Translations under genes and position numbers: made by a program | Assembly: GCA_900757715.1 (NCBI GenBank) | Contig: CAAEOZ010000321.1 | Coordinates: 1 to 7,263 of the forward strand | Length of the DNA: 7,263 nucleotides | Direction: 5' to 3' | Source of the DNA: an uncultured Veillonella sp. | Lineage (GTDB): Bacteria > Bacillota > Negativicutes > Veillonellales > Veillonellaceae | The notes under the pieces: model-generated | Seen by the model: only the letters and a program-made list of their open reading frames with translations | Told to the model about the DNA's origin: nothing | The model's database searches: none | Shown here: piece after piece, positions 1-7,204 of the stretch | Position numbering within the stretch: the first letter of the stretch is position 1 | How the letters are laid out: every line of letters begins with the position of its first letter

Positions 1-1
1 A

Positions 2-3000
2 AAATCAGTCAGTATGTTGCTGTTCCTAATGGGTGCCTCTACAGGAGCAGCATACGCGGTCGCCAATCCCGGCGTTGCCGATGTGAAAATCACACAACAG
101 ACAGGGACGTGTAAGGGAGTCGTAGTAGATGCTACAGGTGAAACCGTTATCGGTGCGTCTGTAGTAGTGAAAGGTACGACCAATGGTACTATTACCGGTA
201 TTGATGGTGACTTTTCCTTGTCAGGTGTTAAACAAGGAGATGTTATCCAAGTTTCCTTTGTGGGATATCTTACCCAAGAGATTAAATTTAAAGGAGAATC
301 TTTAAAAATTATTCTTCAAGAAGATTCACAAACTCTTCAAGAAGTGGTTGTAGTAGGTTATGGTGGTGTTCAGAAAGCCAAAACAATGACTGCATCTGCC
401 GCTACCGTAAAGATGTCCGAATTGGCAAAGTTACCGGTTGCTTCTATGTCCGAAGGGTTGGGAGGACGTGTTACCGGTGTGGTAACTCAACAGGCTTCCG
501 GTGCGCCGGGTGAAAACGCCAGAATTTGGATTCGAGGCGGTGAAAATATCTTGTATGTCATTGACGATGTCGTGATGGATTCGGGGCAAGGTAATGAGTT
601 TTTCAATCGCTTGCGTCCGGATGATATCGCTTCCATGTCAATCTTGAAAGACGCTGCTGCAACTGCCGTATATGGTCCGCGTGCCGCTAATGGTGTAGTA
701 GTGATTGCTACCAAGCGTGGACAGGAAGGCGCGCCTACCATTACTTTAAACCAAAAAGTGTCTATCATGACTCCTGCTTATCGTCCCAAAGGATTGAGTA
801 GTTACGAGTACGCATTGGCACGTAATGAAGCGGAATTGGCAAGTTTCCAGGAGAGTCCGACTTTTAATGATACAGAACTTTCTAAATATTATATGGGCGA
901 TCTGTGGCAGAAAGGATACGGATTTGAAGAAATCCGTAACCTGGTGAACGAAAGATATAATTTAGGGTATTCTTTGCAAGACATCAACGACTTGTTCGAT
1001 CCGTTAAAGACACAAGGTAAAAATATCCAGGACTACTATTCTTCTTACGACCCATGGGATATGTTTGATCATACACAGCCAATGTATCAAACTAATGTCA
1101 GCCTGCGTGGTGGTGGCGAACGTATCAAATATTATTCAAGTTTGGGATATATGAAGCAAAATGGTGTCAGTGATAAATATTCATACGAACAGGTGAACAT
1201 GATTTTGAACACAGACGCCATGTTGTTGAGCGACAAGAGTTTGAAATTTACTTTCAACTTGAACGGTAATACTTCTAACAACAATAAACCTGCCGATGGT
1301 GAAGGTGTGTTCAACAATGCCATGTATGGTGACTGGATGCCTAAGAGGCCGGCTGCCTGGAGTACCGGACTGCCAAGAAAGGGATCTGTGGAGGCGCAGT
1401 TGAACAACGGTTTCAACAATACAGAATCTTATCGCTTCCAGATGAATGCAGCTTTGAAATGGAGTGTGCCTTGGGTGGAAGGCTTGTCTGCACAGGCTAG
1501 CTTGAACTTCACTACTTCTTATTATCATCAGCGTCATTTTAACCATGATCAGGAAGGCGTTTATGACAATCCGTATGCTACTGCCGTTTCTTCCTATAAT
1601 CCTGAAAACGCCAACTTATATGAAAAATGGAATAAGTATAAGTTGTTGACCGGCATTTTCCAGATTGATTATACCCGTTCTTTCGGAAAGCATAATCTAT
1701 CTGCTATGGTGAACTATCAAAGTCAGGTAAGAAAGAGCAATTGGACGGATGCAAAGAAAAAAGGATATCCTACCACTTTGGCTCCGCAGCTTGATCTAGG
1801 CGGTACATTAGTTTCTGCCGGTGGCTCTGCTGAAGAATGGGGTTCTGCTTCTTACATCGGGCGTTTTACTTACGACTATGACAATAAGTACCTGTTCCAA
1901 TACAGTGCTAACTACAATGGTTCTTTGAGTTATAGCCCGGATAAACGTTGGGGATATTTTCAGGCTTTCTCATTGGGTTGGGTGATGTCCGATGAAGTTT
2001 GGTTCAAGAATTTGGTGAATCCGAACATTGTTAATATGATAAAATTACGTGGCGGATTTGGATTGGTAGGTAATGAAGTGGGAAGTCCATTTTCTTTCCT
2101 TACCCAATATGCGCAGAGTTCAAACCGCATATTGTTTGGAGAAAATATGGCTTCTAATGTAGGATGGTACGAGTCTGATGTAGCAAACAATTTACAATGG
2201 TCCAGCAGTAAGCAGTATGGTATTGGTCTGGATTTCGGCTTTTTGAAAGACCGCTTGACAGGATCATTCGATACGTTTTTATATTTGAACAAAGGAGATG
2301 TGATGGACATGACTGATGATATGATTCGGGTAGATATTTTAGGTATGCCGAACACTCCGAAAATTAATGCTCCGTACACTACTTCACGAAAAGGAGGTTT
2401 CGAAGTTTCGTTGAACTGGCAAGACAAGATTGGCAAAGTCGGTTATCGTGTAGGGGTAAACTATTCTTATTGGGATGAACGGGTGACTCGCCATAGCAGC
2501 TCTGATTCGGACTGGTGGACTCCGACATTCGACAATATCGGCAAACGTCCTTATGTAACAAACGGAGAATCTATAACATATCCTTATGGGTTGAAGACCA
2601 ATGGATTACACGGGTCATGGCAAAAAATGTATAATTCCTTATTACACGCTAACAATAATATGACTTTGGGAACTCCGGCTTTGGTGGACTTAAATGGTGA
2701 TGGTCGTGTAAATGATTACTATGTGTTCAATGCGGAAGGGTCTACTCCACATACTCAATTTGGTGTAACTTTAGGAGCCGACTGGAACGGATTCGATCTG
2801 GAACTGTTCTTCCAAGGAGCAACCGGTGCAAGGGGAGCTATGCCTTCTCCGCTCCGCAGCCAACAAAGCTATATGTGGAATTACGGACAATACGCGTTCC
2901 AGAATGCATATACACCGAGCAACCCTGATGTAGACGCCGCTCTTCCAACTCCGGTTCCTGAAGGCAATGGATTTGGATATAGTTACATTGACATCTGGTC

Positions 3001-3271
3001 TTTTGATGCCTCTTACCTGAAACTGAAAAATATCAGTTTACGTTATGACTTAAAACGTTCGGTTTTGAAAAATCTACCAGTTATTCAAGGATTGGATTTA
3101 AGTTTCGTTGTGACTAACGCATTTACTTGGACTAAAAAATCTTATCCACTGAAAGATTTGCAGGATCCCGAATTCATTACTACAGGTGCTTCTATCTATA
3201 ATAACAATGGTACTTTGGGAAGCTATCCTACCCAGCGTTCTTATACTTTGGGCGTAACAGTAACTTTATAA
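2..3271 (+). CDS. SusC-like TonB-dependent outer-membrane transporter (5' partial)
   Basis: Outer-membrane importer for oligosaccharides or other large nutrients, powered by TonB-ExbBD and working with the SusD-like partner encoded next. Numbering from the ATG at 14 gives 1085 residues. A signal peptide core is followed by AYA (cleavage near residue 15). A carboxypeptidase-regulatory-like beta-sandwich spans about 32-105, the TonB-box-like EVVVVGYG lies at 110-117, and the plug domain at about 125-235 carries the SusC hallmark LKDAAATAVYGPRAANG from 211. The rest is the beta barrel, with DLNGDGRVND at 892-901 (a calcium-loop-like motif common in SusC proteins) and a C-terminal strand ending YTLGVTVTL. 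No STN domain is seen. The reading frame stays open to the window edge and encodes KSVS just before the ATG at 14. This supplies the basic n-region that the in-window start lacks, so the true start is probably upstream and the gene is cut by the window. Family assignment is very secure; the substrate is unknown. Confidence 0.96.
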   Translation, partial: KSVSMLLFLMGASTGAAYAVANPGVADVKITQQTGTCKGVVVDATGETVIGASVVVKGTTNGTITGIDGDFSLSGVKQGDVIQVSFVGYLTQEIKFKGESLKIILQEDSQTLQEVVVVGYGGVQKAKTMTASAATVKMSELAKLPVASMSEGLGGRVTGVVTQQASGAPGENARIWIRGGENILYVIDDVVMDSGQGNEFFNRLRPDDIASMSILKDAAATAVYGPRAANGVVVIATKRGQEGAPTITLNQKVSIMTPAYRPKGLSSYEYALARNEAELASFQESPTFNDTELSKYYMGDLWQKGYGFEEIRNLVNERYNLGYSLQDINDLFDPLKTQGKNIQDYYSSYDPWDMFDHTQPMYQTNVSLRGGGERIKYYSSLGYMKQNGVSDKYSYEQVNMILNTDAMLLSDKSLKFTFNLNGNTSNNNKPADGEGVFNNAMYGDWMPKRPAAWSTGLPRKGSVEAQLNNGFNNTESYRFQMNAALKWSVPWVEGLSAQASLNFTTSYYHQRHFNHDQEGVYDNPYATAVSSYNPENANLYEKWNKYKLLTGIFQIDYTRSFGKHNLSAMVNYQSQVRKSNWTDAKKKGYPTTLAPQLDLGGTLVSAGGSAEEWGSASYIGRFTYDYDNKYLFQYSANYNGSLSYSPDKRWGYFQAFSLGWVMSDEVWFKNLVNPNIVNMIKLRGGFGLVGNEVGSPFSFLTQYAQSSNRILFGENMASNVGWYESDVANNLQWSSSKQYGIGLDFGFLKDRLTGSFDTFLYLNKGDVMDMTDDMIRVDILGMPNTPKINAPYTTSRKGGFEVSLNWQDKIGKVGYRVGVNYSYWDERVTRHSSSDSDWWTPTFDNIGKRPYVTNGESITYPYGLKTNGLHGSWQKMYNSLLHANNNMTLGTPALVDLNGDGRVNDYYVFNAEGSTPHTQFGVTLGADWNGFDLELFFQGATGARGAMPSPLRSQQSYMWNYGQYAFQNAYTPSNPDVDAALPTPVPEGNGFGYSYIDIWSFDASYLKLKNISLRYDLKRSVLKNLPVIQGLDLSFVVTNAFTWTKKSYPLKDLQDPEFITTGASIYNNNGTLGSYPTQRSYTLGVTVTL

Positions 3272-3283
3272 AACTTGGTTAAT

Positions 3284-5269
3284 ATGAAACGTAAAAATAA
3301 AACAACTAAATATATTCTGGCCGGGTTATTTCTTTCTTCGATGATGGGAGTAACAACTGCATGTGATCCGTTAGGAATAGAACCTACAACAAAAGTGGAT
3401 GAAGAACGCTTTTGGGAAAATCCTCAATTGGCTCGTTCTTATGTGAACAATTTCTATTTCATATCCCAATCGGCATCTGGTGACACCTTCCAGTCAGAAC
3501 AGTGGTCAGATAACTGTCAGGGAAACTATGAACAGGACTGGGATACGTATCGACAGTACAATTTTAACAAACGTACTTATGATGAAAATAATGGTATCAC
3601 TTGTTTCAGCGCCCCATGGAGTGGAGCTTATAAAAACATTCGTGCTGTAAATCTTGGAATTGAAAAAATTTCTTCCAGCAGCATATTGACAGAGGCTCAG
3701 AAGAACCAATTCTTGGGTGAATGTTACTTTTTCCGTGCTTTTATTTATTTTGACATGGAAAAGTTTTGGGGAAGCGTTCCTTATGTAGACAAAGCGTTAA
3801 CGATTGAAGATGAAACCTATTTGCCTCGTACTAAACGCGAAACTATTTTCGACAATATTCTAGACGATTTGCAGAAATCCGTAGATTATTTTAAAGCTTA
3901 TGGTGGAACGCATACGCTTGGTATGGTAAATGAAGATGTAGCTAACGCATACATCTCTCGCGTGGCTTTATATGCAGCCAATGCGGCCGATGCTTCAGCC
4001 AAAGGTCTATATTCGGATGATGCTGAAGGCTTGTTCAAGTTTGAGAAGAATGCAAATCATTATTATGAATTGGCTTATAATGCAGCTAAAGGATTGATAG
4101 GCAAGTACAGTTTGGAACCGAATTATGAGGATCTGTTCACAAAAACAGAGTCACATACAAGCGTTGAGTCAATTTGGCCGGTCATGTTTAAAGAAAACCA
4201 ACGTAGTGGTTTCAATCCAACTGCAAAGAACGGACCTGACGGGAATTATTATGGAGCAACCGAAGATGCGACTTATTCTTACGGGCGTCGTTCAGGTTTA
4301 TTTCCTACACAGGATTTGGTAGACTGTTATTTACAGAAAGATGACGCTGATGGCAAATGGAAAAATTGGTGGGAAACTTCACAGGCAAAAGCCATGGGAA
4401 TCCATAGAAATGCAGAAGGAGAATTAGAAGGAGAATCTGCTAATTATCGCGATATGTTCAAGAATCGCGATAGCCGCTTCTATTCCACAGTTACTTACGA
4501 TGGAGCATATATGGGACCGGAAGAAGAACGTTATATTATTCAAACTTGGATTGACAATACTACACTAGATGAAAAGACCTTAAAATACAGTGCTTTACAT
4601 TCTGGGTATAGAGTGATGGAAAATTTAAATTCCGCACCAATCAACAGAGCTTCCGCACAAACAATAACTGGTTATTATTCAAGGAAGTACTCTCAGTTTA
4701 ATAAAATCAATACGGACGGGACTTTGGATTTTGACACCCAGCGTCAGACTTGCTATTTCAATGTACGGTATGCGGAAGTGTTGCTGAATTGTGCCGAGGC
4801 AAGTATTAAACTAGGCAAGACCGATGCGGCAGGCTATATCAATGAAATCCGTAATCGTGCCGGATTGCCTAATTATGACGGCAATGATTTGTGGAATGAA
4901 ATGAAACTGCAACGTCGTTTGGAATTTGCATTTGAATGTCCGGGCTTCCGTTATTTCGATTTATTGCGTTGGGGGGAAGCAGAAGGCAAAACGACTATTG
5001 AAGAGTTGAATACTCCTTCCAGAGGATTATGGATTTTCCGTAAAGGTATGGAAAGCGAAAAGGCTGGTGAGAATGGTTATCCTGTAGAGCCGGGTGGTGA
5101 AGGATATTTTACTCCTAAATTCCAGACTTTTGAGATGCCGTATTCTTATTATGAAAGAAAGTTTGATGATGCAAGATACTACTTTGTACCATTTTCACAG
5201 TCCATGTTGAGAGACTATACACAATTGCAACAGAATCCGGGATGGAAAAACTTCAACTATAACAATTAA
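3284..5269 (+). CDS. SusD/RagB-like nutrient-binding outer-membrane lipoprotein
   Basis: Surface lipoprotein that caps the SusC barrel and captures ligand before import. It has 661 residues from the ATG at 3284, longer than most SusD proteins (usually about 500-600). A TTG lies 9 bases upstream in frame, but the ATG gives a normal lipoprotein signal (MKRKNKTTKYILAG) with the probable lipidated Cys at 27 (VTTAC, followed by Asp). The -3 residue is Thr rather than Leu, which is mildly atypical. Family signatures are LGECYFFRAFIYFDMEKFWG from about 144 (N-terminal SusD-like TPR region), RYAEVLLNCAEA at 495-506, RRLEFAFECPGFRYFDLLRW from 544, and a C-terminal QNPGW at about 650-654. The gene begins 12 nt after the susC-like stop, so translation and stoichiometry are probably linked. 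Substrate specificity cannot be read from sequence; the central part, including a Trp-rich stretch (KWKNWWETSQ), is probably lineage-specific. Confidence 0.95.
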   Translation: MKRKNKTTKYILAGLFLSSMMGVTTACDPLGIEPTTKVDEERFWENPQLARSYVNNFYFISQSASGDTFQSEQWSDNCQGNYEQDWDTYRQYNFNKRTYDENNGITCFSAPWSGAYKNIRAVNLGIEKISSSSILTEAQKNQFLGECYFFRAFIYFDMEKFWGSVPYVDKALTIEDETYLPRTKRETIFDNILDDLQKSVDYFKAYGGTHTLGMVNEDVANAYISRVALYAANAADASAKGLYSDDAEGLFKFEKNANHYYELAYNAAKGLIGKYSLEPNYEDLFTKTESHTSVESIWPVMFKENQRSGFNPTAKNGPDGNYYGATEDATYSYGRRSGLFPTQDLVDCYLQKDDADGKWKNWWETSQAKAMGIHRNAEGELEGESANYRDMFKNRDSRFYSTVTYDGAYMGPEEERYIIQTWIDNTTLDEKTLKYSALHSGYRVMENLNSAPINRASAQTITGYYSRKYSQFNKINTDGTLDFDTQRQTCYFNVRYAEVLLNCAEASIKLGKTDAAGYINEIRNRAGLPNYDGNDLWNEMKLQRRLEFAFECPGFRYFDLLRWGEAEGKTTIEELNTPSRGLWIFRKGMESEKAGENGYPVEPGGEGYFTPKFQTFEMPYSYYERKFDDARYYFVPFSQSMLRDYTQLQQNPGWKNFNYNN

Positions 5270-5281
5270 AAAAAGATAGTT

Positions 5282-6007
5282 ATGATGAATAAATTGCTAA
5301 ATAAAATATGTATAGGTGCAGCTGTGTTGTGCAGTGCATCAGTTATTTCTAGTTGTACTGCCGGATTGACTTATGAAGAGGCACCGGAATCTGTTTATTC
5401 AGAAGTAGGGGTAAGCAAAATCGAGTTAAAAGCCCGGGAATTGTTTAATGACAAGATTTATGCAGTTAACTGGAACAAATGGGTGGACAATTATATTGAT
5501 ACTCGTTTGATTGGAAGTTCTGACGTTTTTACGTGGGTTAACAGAACGGGGGCTCCCTATACCATGCCGGATGGGAAAGTTGTGGCTGCCGGAGAATCAA
5601 TAAAAGTGGAAGGGTCGGAAACAATAGAATCCGATAGCAGTGCGCCTGATGGCAAGGTATATGTATTAAACGTATATGCCGCTTCGGATGTACAATATTC
5701 GACAGCTAACAAGGGGTTCTTGTTTGATGGCAGCAAGTTTTCCGGTGACTTTGAATTGGTAAATCCTGTTGATAACCGTTCACAATATGTAGTTCTTCCT
5801 GTTAGAAAGAATGAAATCATAGGTGAACTTTATCTGGTAAGCTATTCTGTCTGTACGGTAGAACCCGTAGGTGACTCTCCTAAATTGGGTATGCCGGGAG
5901 ATTTTACCAAGCCTCGTCGTTATCTGGTGAAGAATATCGCTCATCGCCCTGCTGGAGTGGAGCAACATCAGCGTATGTATGAAGTACGTGTTACTTTCCT
6001 TCCGTAA
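5282..6007 (+). CDS. Lipoprotein of unknown family in the SusE/SusF position
   Basis: The 241-residue product has a clear lipoprotein signal peptide: basic start MMNKLLNK, a hydrophobic core, and lipobox ISSC with Cys25 as the lipidated residue. The second Met (5285) is an equally possible start. The mature part opens with an acidic segment (TYEEAPESVYSE), followed by a probably helical stretch with Trp64 and Trp67, another Trp at 85, and then sequence with alternating hydrophobic residues that suggests beta structure, ending MYEVRVTFLP. I do not recognise the family, and it does not visibly match SusE or SusF. It lies 12 nt after the SusD-like gene and before a terminator, so it is very probably the last gene of the operon. 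By position it may be a surface ligand-binding or accessory protein of the SusCD complex. Surface display and binding are inference; the lipoprotein nature is seen in the sequence. Confidence 0.88.
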   Translation: MMNKLLNKICIGAAVLCSASVISSCTAGLTYEEAPESVYSEVGVSKIELKARELFNDKIYAVNWNKWVDNYIDTRLIGSSDVFTWVNRTGAPYTMPDGKVVAAGESIKVEGSETIESDSSAPDGKVYVLNVYAASDVQYSTANKGFLFDGSKFSGDFELVNPVDNRSQYVVLPVRKNEIIGELYLVSYSVCTVEPVGDSPKLGMPGDFTKPRRYLVKNIAHRPAGVEQHQRMYEVRVTFLP

Positions 6008-6035
6008 CGCAGGTGAATTCTTTTTTATAATAAAT

Positions 6036-6064
6036 GAAAGGGTGGGCTTCAGGCTCACCCTTTC
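6036..6064 (+). terminator. Hairpin terminator of the susC/susD-like operon
   Basis: A 12-bp stem (GAAAGGGTGGGC at 6036-6047 with GCTCACCCTTTC at 6053-6064, one G-U pair) encloses a 5-nt loop (TTCAG). It starts 28 nt after the stop codon of the third gene. The T tract is short (TTTC then TT), so termination may be incomplete. This matters because only 27 nt separate the hairpin from the next start codon. Confidence 0.8.
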
Positions 6065-6091
6065 TTGAGATAAACAATTAACTGAAAATAT

Positions 6092-6739
6092 ATGAGACTG
6101 ATTTTATGTTGGTTAGGGATATGGATATTCTGTGTGGGTCTGTTTGCGCAAAATACTAAGGACAATTCCTCTTATCTGTTTGATGAATTTCAAGATTGCT
6201 TGATTGTATATAAAGATGGAAGACAGTTTACAGCTCCGGTCAATTATGATCTGATAAAGAAACATTATGTCTTTAAAGATCCGGAACAACAAGAAAAGGA
6301 GTTTTCTGATCCGGAATTGATAGCGGTGCTTCGCATAGGCAACAGAAGTTTCTTGATAGGAAAGCAAGAAGCGATAGAGGTAATCCAAGCTCAGCCCAAA
6401 TTCAATGTAATCTATACAGGTGATACACGAAGAGCTCCCAAAAAGATTTCGTATGGAGGAACTACACAAACGGCTTCCGTAGATAACTATTCAGGATTAA
6501 CAGGTACAGGGTTATCCGGTGGCATACAGGACGCCCAACGTATTGTTACCGGAATTAATAAAATGTACGAAGTTGGTGTGGGTAAAAAAACGAAACGCTT
6601 TTATAACAAGAAGAGTTTTTTAAAGCTTTTCCCTAAAAAACAACAAATCCGATGGAACCGATACATCGAAGAAAATAAGATAGATTTCGGTTCTGTGGAT
6701 CAGGTGTTCAAGCTCTTTCAAGTTTCTATTTCACACTAA
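6092..6739 (+). CDS. Small basic exported protein, function unknown
   Basis: The 215-residue product has a type I signal peptide (MRLILCWLGIWIFCVGLFA, probable cleavage before Gln20). Its two cysteines do not form a lipobox, so it is expected in the periplasm or outside the cell rather than lipid-anchored. The mature N-terminal part (about 28-105: YLFDEFQDCLIVYKDGRQFT, then NYDLIKKHYVFKDPEQ and AVLRIGNRSFLIG) reads like a small beta-rich domain. A Gly/Ser/Thr-rich linker follows at about 121-144. The C-terminal part (about 165-210) is strongly basic (KKTKRFYNKKSFLKLFPKKQ) and probably helical. From memory it resembles conserved secreted hypothetical proteins of Bacteroidota that share a 'DEFQ...G...NYDL' start and a 'LFP...Y.EENKIDF' end, but I can give no named family. 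It lies between two hairpins, so it is probably a separate unit or reached by read-through. No good Bacteroides-type promoter is visible in the 27-nt gap before it. Confidence 0.88.
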   Translation: MRLILCWLGIWIFCVGLFAQNTKDNSSYLFDEFQDCLIVYKDGRQFTAPVNYDLIKKHYVFKDPEQQEKEFSDPELIAVLRIGNRSFLIGKQEAIEVIQAQPKFNVIYTGDTRRAPKKISYGGTTQTASVDNYSGLTGTGLSGGIQDAQRIVTGINKMYEVGVGKKTKRFYNKKSFLKLFPKKQQIRWNRYIEENKIDFGSVDQVFKLFQVSISH

Positions 6740-6743
6740 GCAT

Positions 6744-6791
6744 TTTTAAATAAGGTGTGTCGTACACGTAGGCGACACACCTTATTTAAAA
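6744..6791 (+). terminator. Perfect 19-bp inverted repeat, probable bidirectional terminator
   Basis: The arms at 6744-6762 and 6773-6791 (TTTTAAATAAGGTGTGTCG and its exact complement) enclose a 10-nt loop (TACACGTAGG). The GC-rich core GGTGTGTCG/CGACACACC is flanked by A/T runs on both sides, so RNA from either strand would carry a hairpin followed by a U-rich tail. It begins 4 nt after the stop codon of the exported-protein gene. Symmetry suggests it could also stop transcription arriving from the - strand. Confidence 0.85.
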
Positions 6792-6974
6792 CAACCTGAT
6801 TAAGTCTATATTCAAAAACTCTTTTCCCGATATTCTGTTTGCTCCTATGATAAAGCAACGCAAAGGATGAAACATTTGCAACGGATTCGATCCACTTGTT
6901 CCAATGTTGCGGAAGGGGCGCTCGGCTTTAAAGAAGTTACCGGCATATAAGCTGTATAAGGTGTTGTCGTACAC
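6750..6974 (+). repeat. Imperfect direct repeat pair (18 and 19 bp)
   Basis: ATAAGGTGTGTCGTACAC at 6750-6767 recurs at 6956-6974 as the same string with a single extra T (ATAAGGTGTTGTCGTACAC). The first copy forms the left arm and part of the loop of the 6744-6791 hairpin. The second lies inside the gene-poor region. Similarity stops abruptly on both sides. The match is too long to be expected by chance in 500 bases, but its origin is unknown. Confidence 0.7.
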
Positions 6975-7204
6975 TTGATATTGGGGAATAGATATATAAT
7001 GTATCATCATTGACACATTTCTACAGATTGATCTGAAAAACAACGCAGGTTTAGTAATTGCAGATATTCTACCAGTGTGATTACATTTCCGACATTTTGT
7101 TCTAAAATCATTTGACTTTCTGATTCTGACAAAGCGTATTACGCATGGATTGTAGCTCACTTAACATTCATGAAATTCTTTAAAAGGAGCTGCTTATTTG
7201 ACAT
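6786..7204 (-). pseudogene. Possible decayed - strand gene, unidentified
   Basis: No intact gene is convincing here, but two - strand segments look coding. From the ATG at 7204-7202 one frame reads MSNKQLLLKNFMNVK, stop, ATIHA, stop, YALSESESQMILEQNVGN and on to about 7010, with G-rich first codon positions typical of genes. From about 6990 to the stop at 6788-6786 a different frame reads IPQYQVYDNTLYSLYAGNFF, then KAERPFRNIGTSGSNPLQMF and on to NIDLIRLF, with many C- or G-ending codons. That second frame is open from a GTG at 7160 (124 codons), but its first half is rich in Arg (AGA) and Cys and looks unlike a real protein. One frameshift plus internal stops would explain the pattern. The product is not recognised. 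Chance open frames remain possible. Confidence 0.25.

Noticed and set aside
1960..2436. Long antisense open frame (158 codons) inside the SusC-like gene
   Set aside because: It lies opposite a clearly conserved barrel-coding region, and its translation has no signal, motif or family look; it is a shadow of codon bias.
3275..3283. TTG start at 3275 for the SusD-like gene
   Set aside because: The ATG at 3284 gives a normal basic lipoprotein start and a regular 12-nt spacer; the TTG would only add three residues directly after the upstream stop.
6021..6032. TTTTTTATAATA as a sigma-70-like promoter for the gene at 6092
   Set aside because: Bacteroides promoters use TTTG and TAnnTTTG boxes; no matching -33 element sits at the right distance, and the hairpin would follow directly.
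6113..6469. Antisense open frame of 118 codons opposite the exported-protein gene
   Set aside because: The + strand frame has a signal peptide, sensible domain layout and matching terminator; the antisense product is Ile/Tyr/Cys-rich without features.
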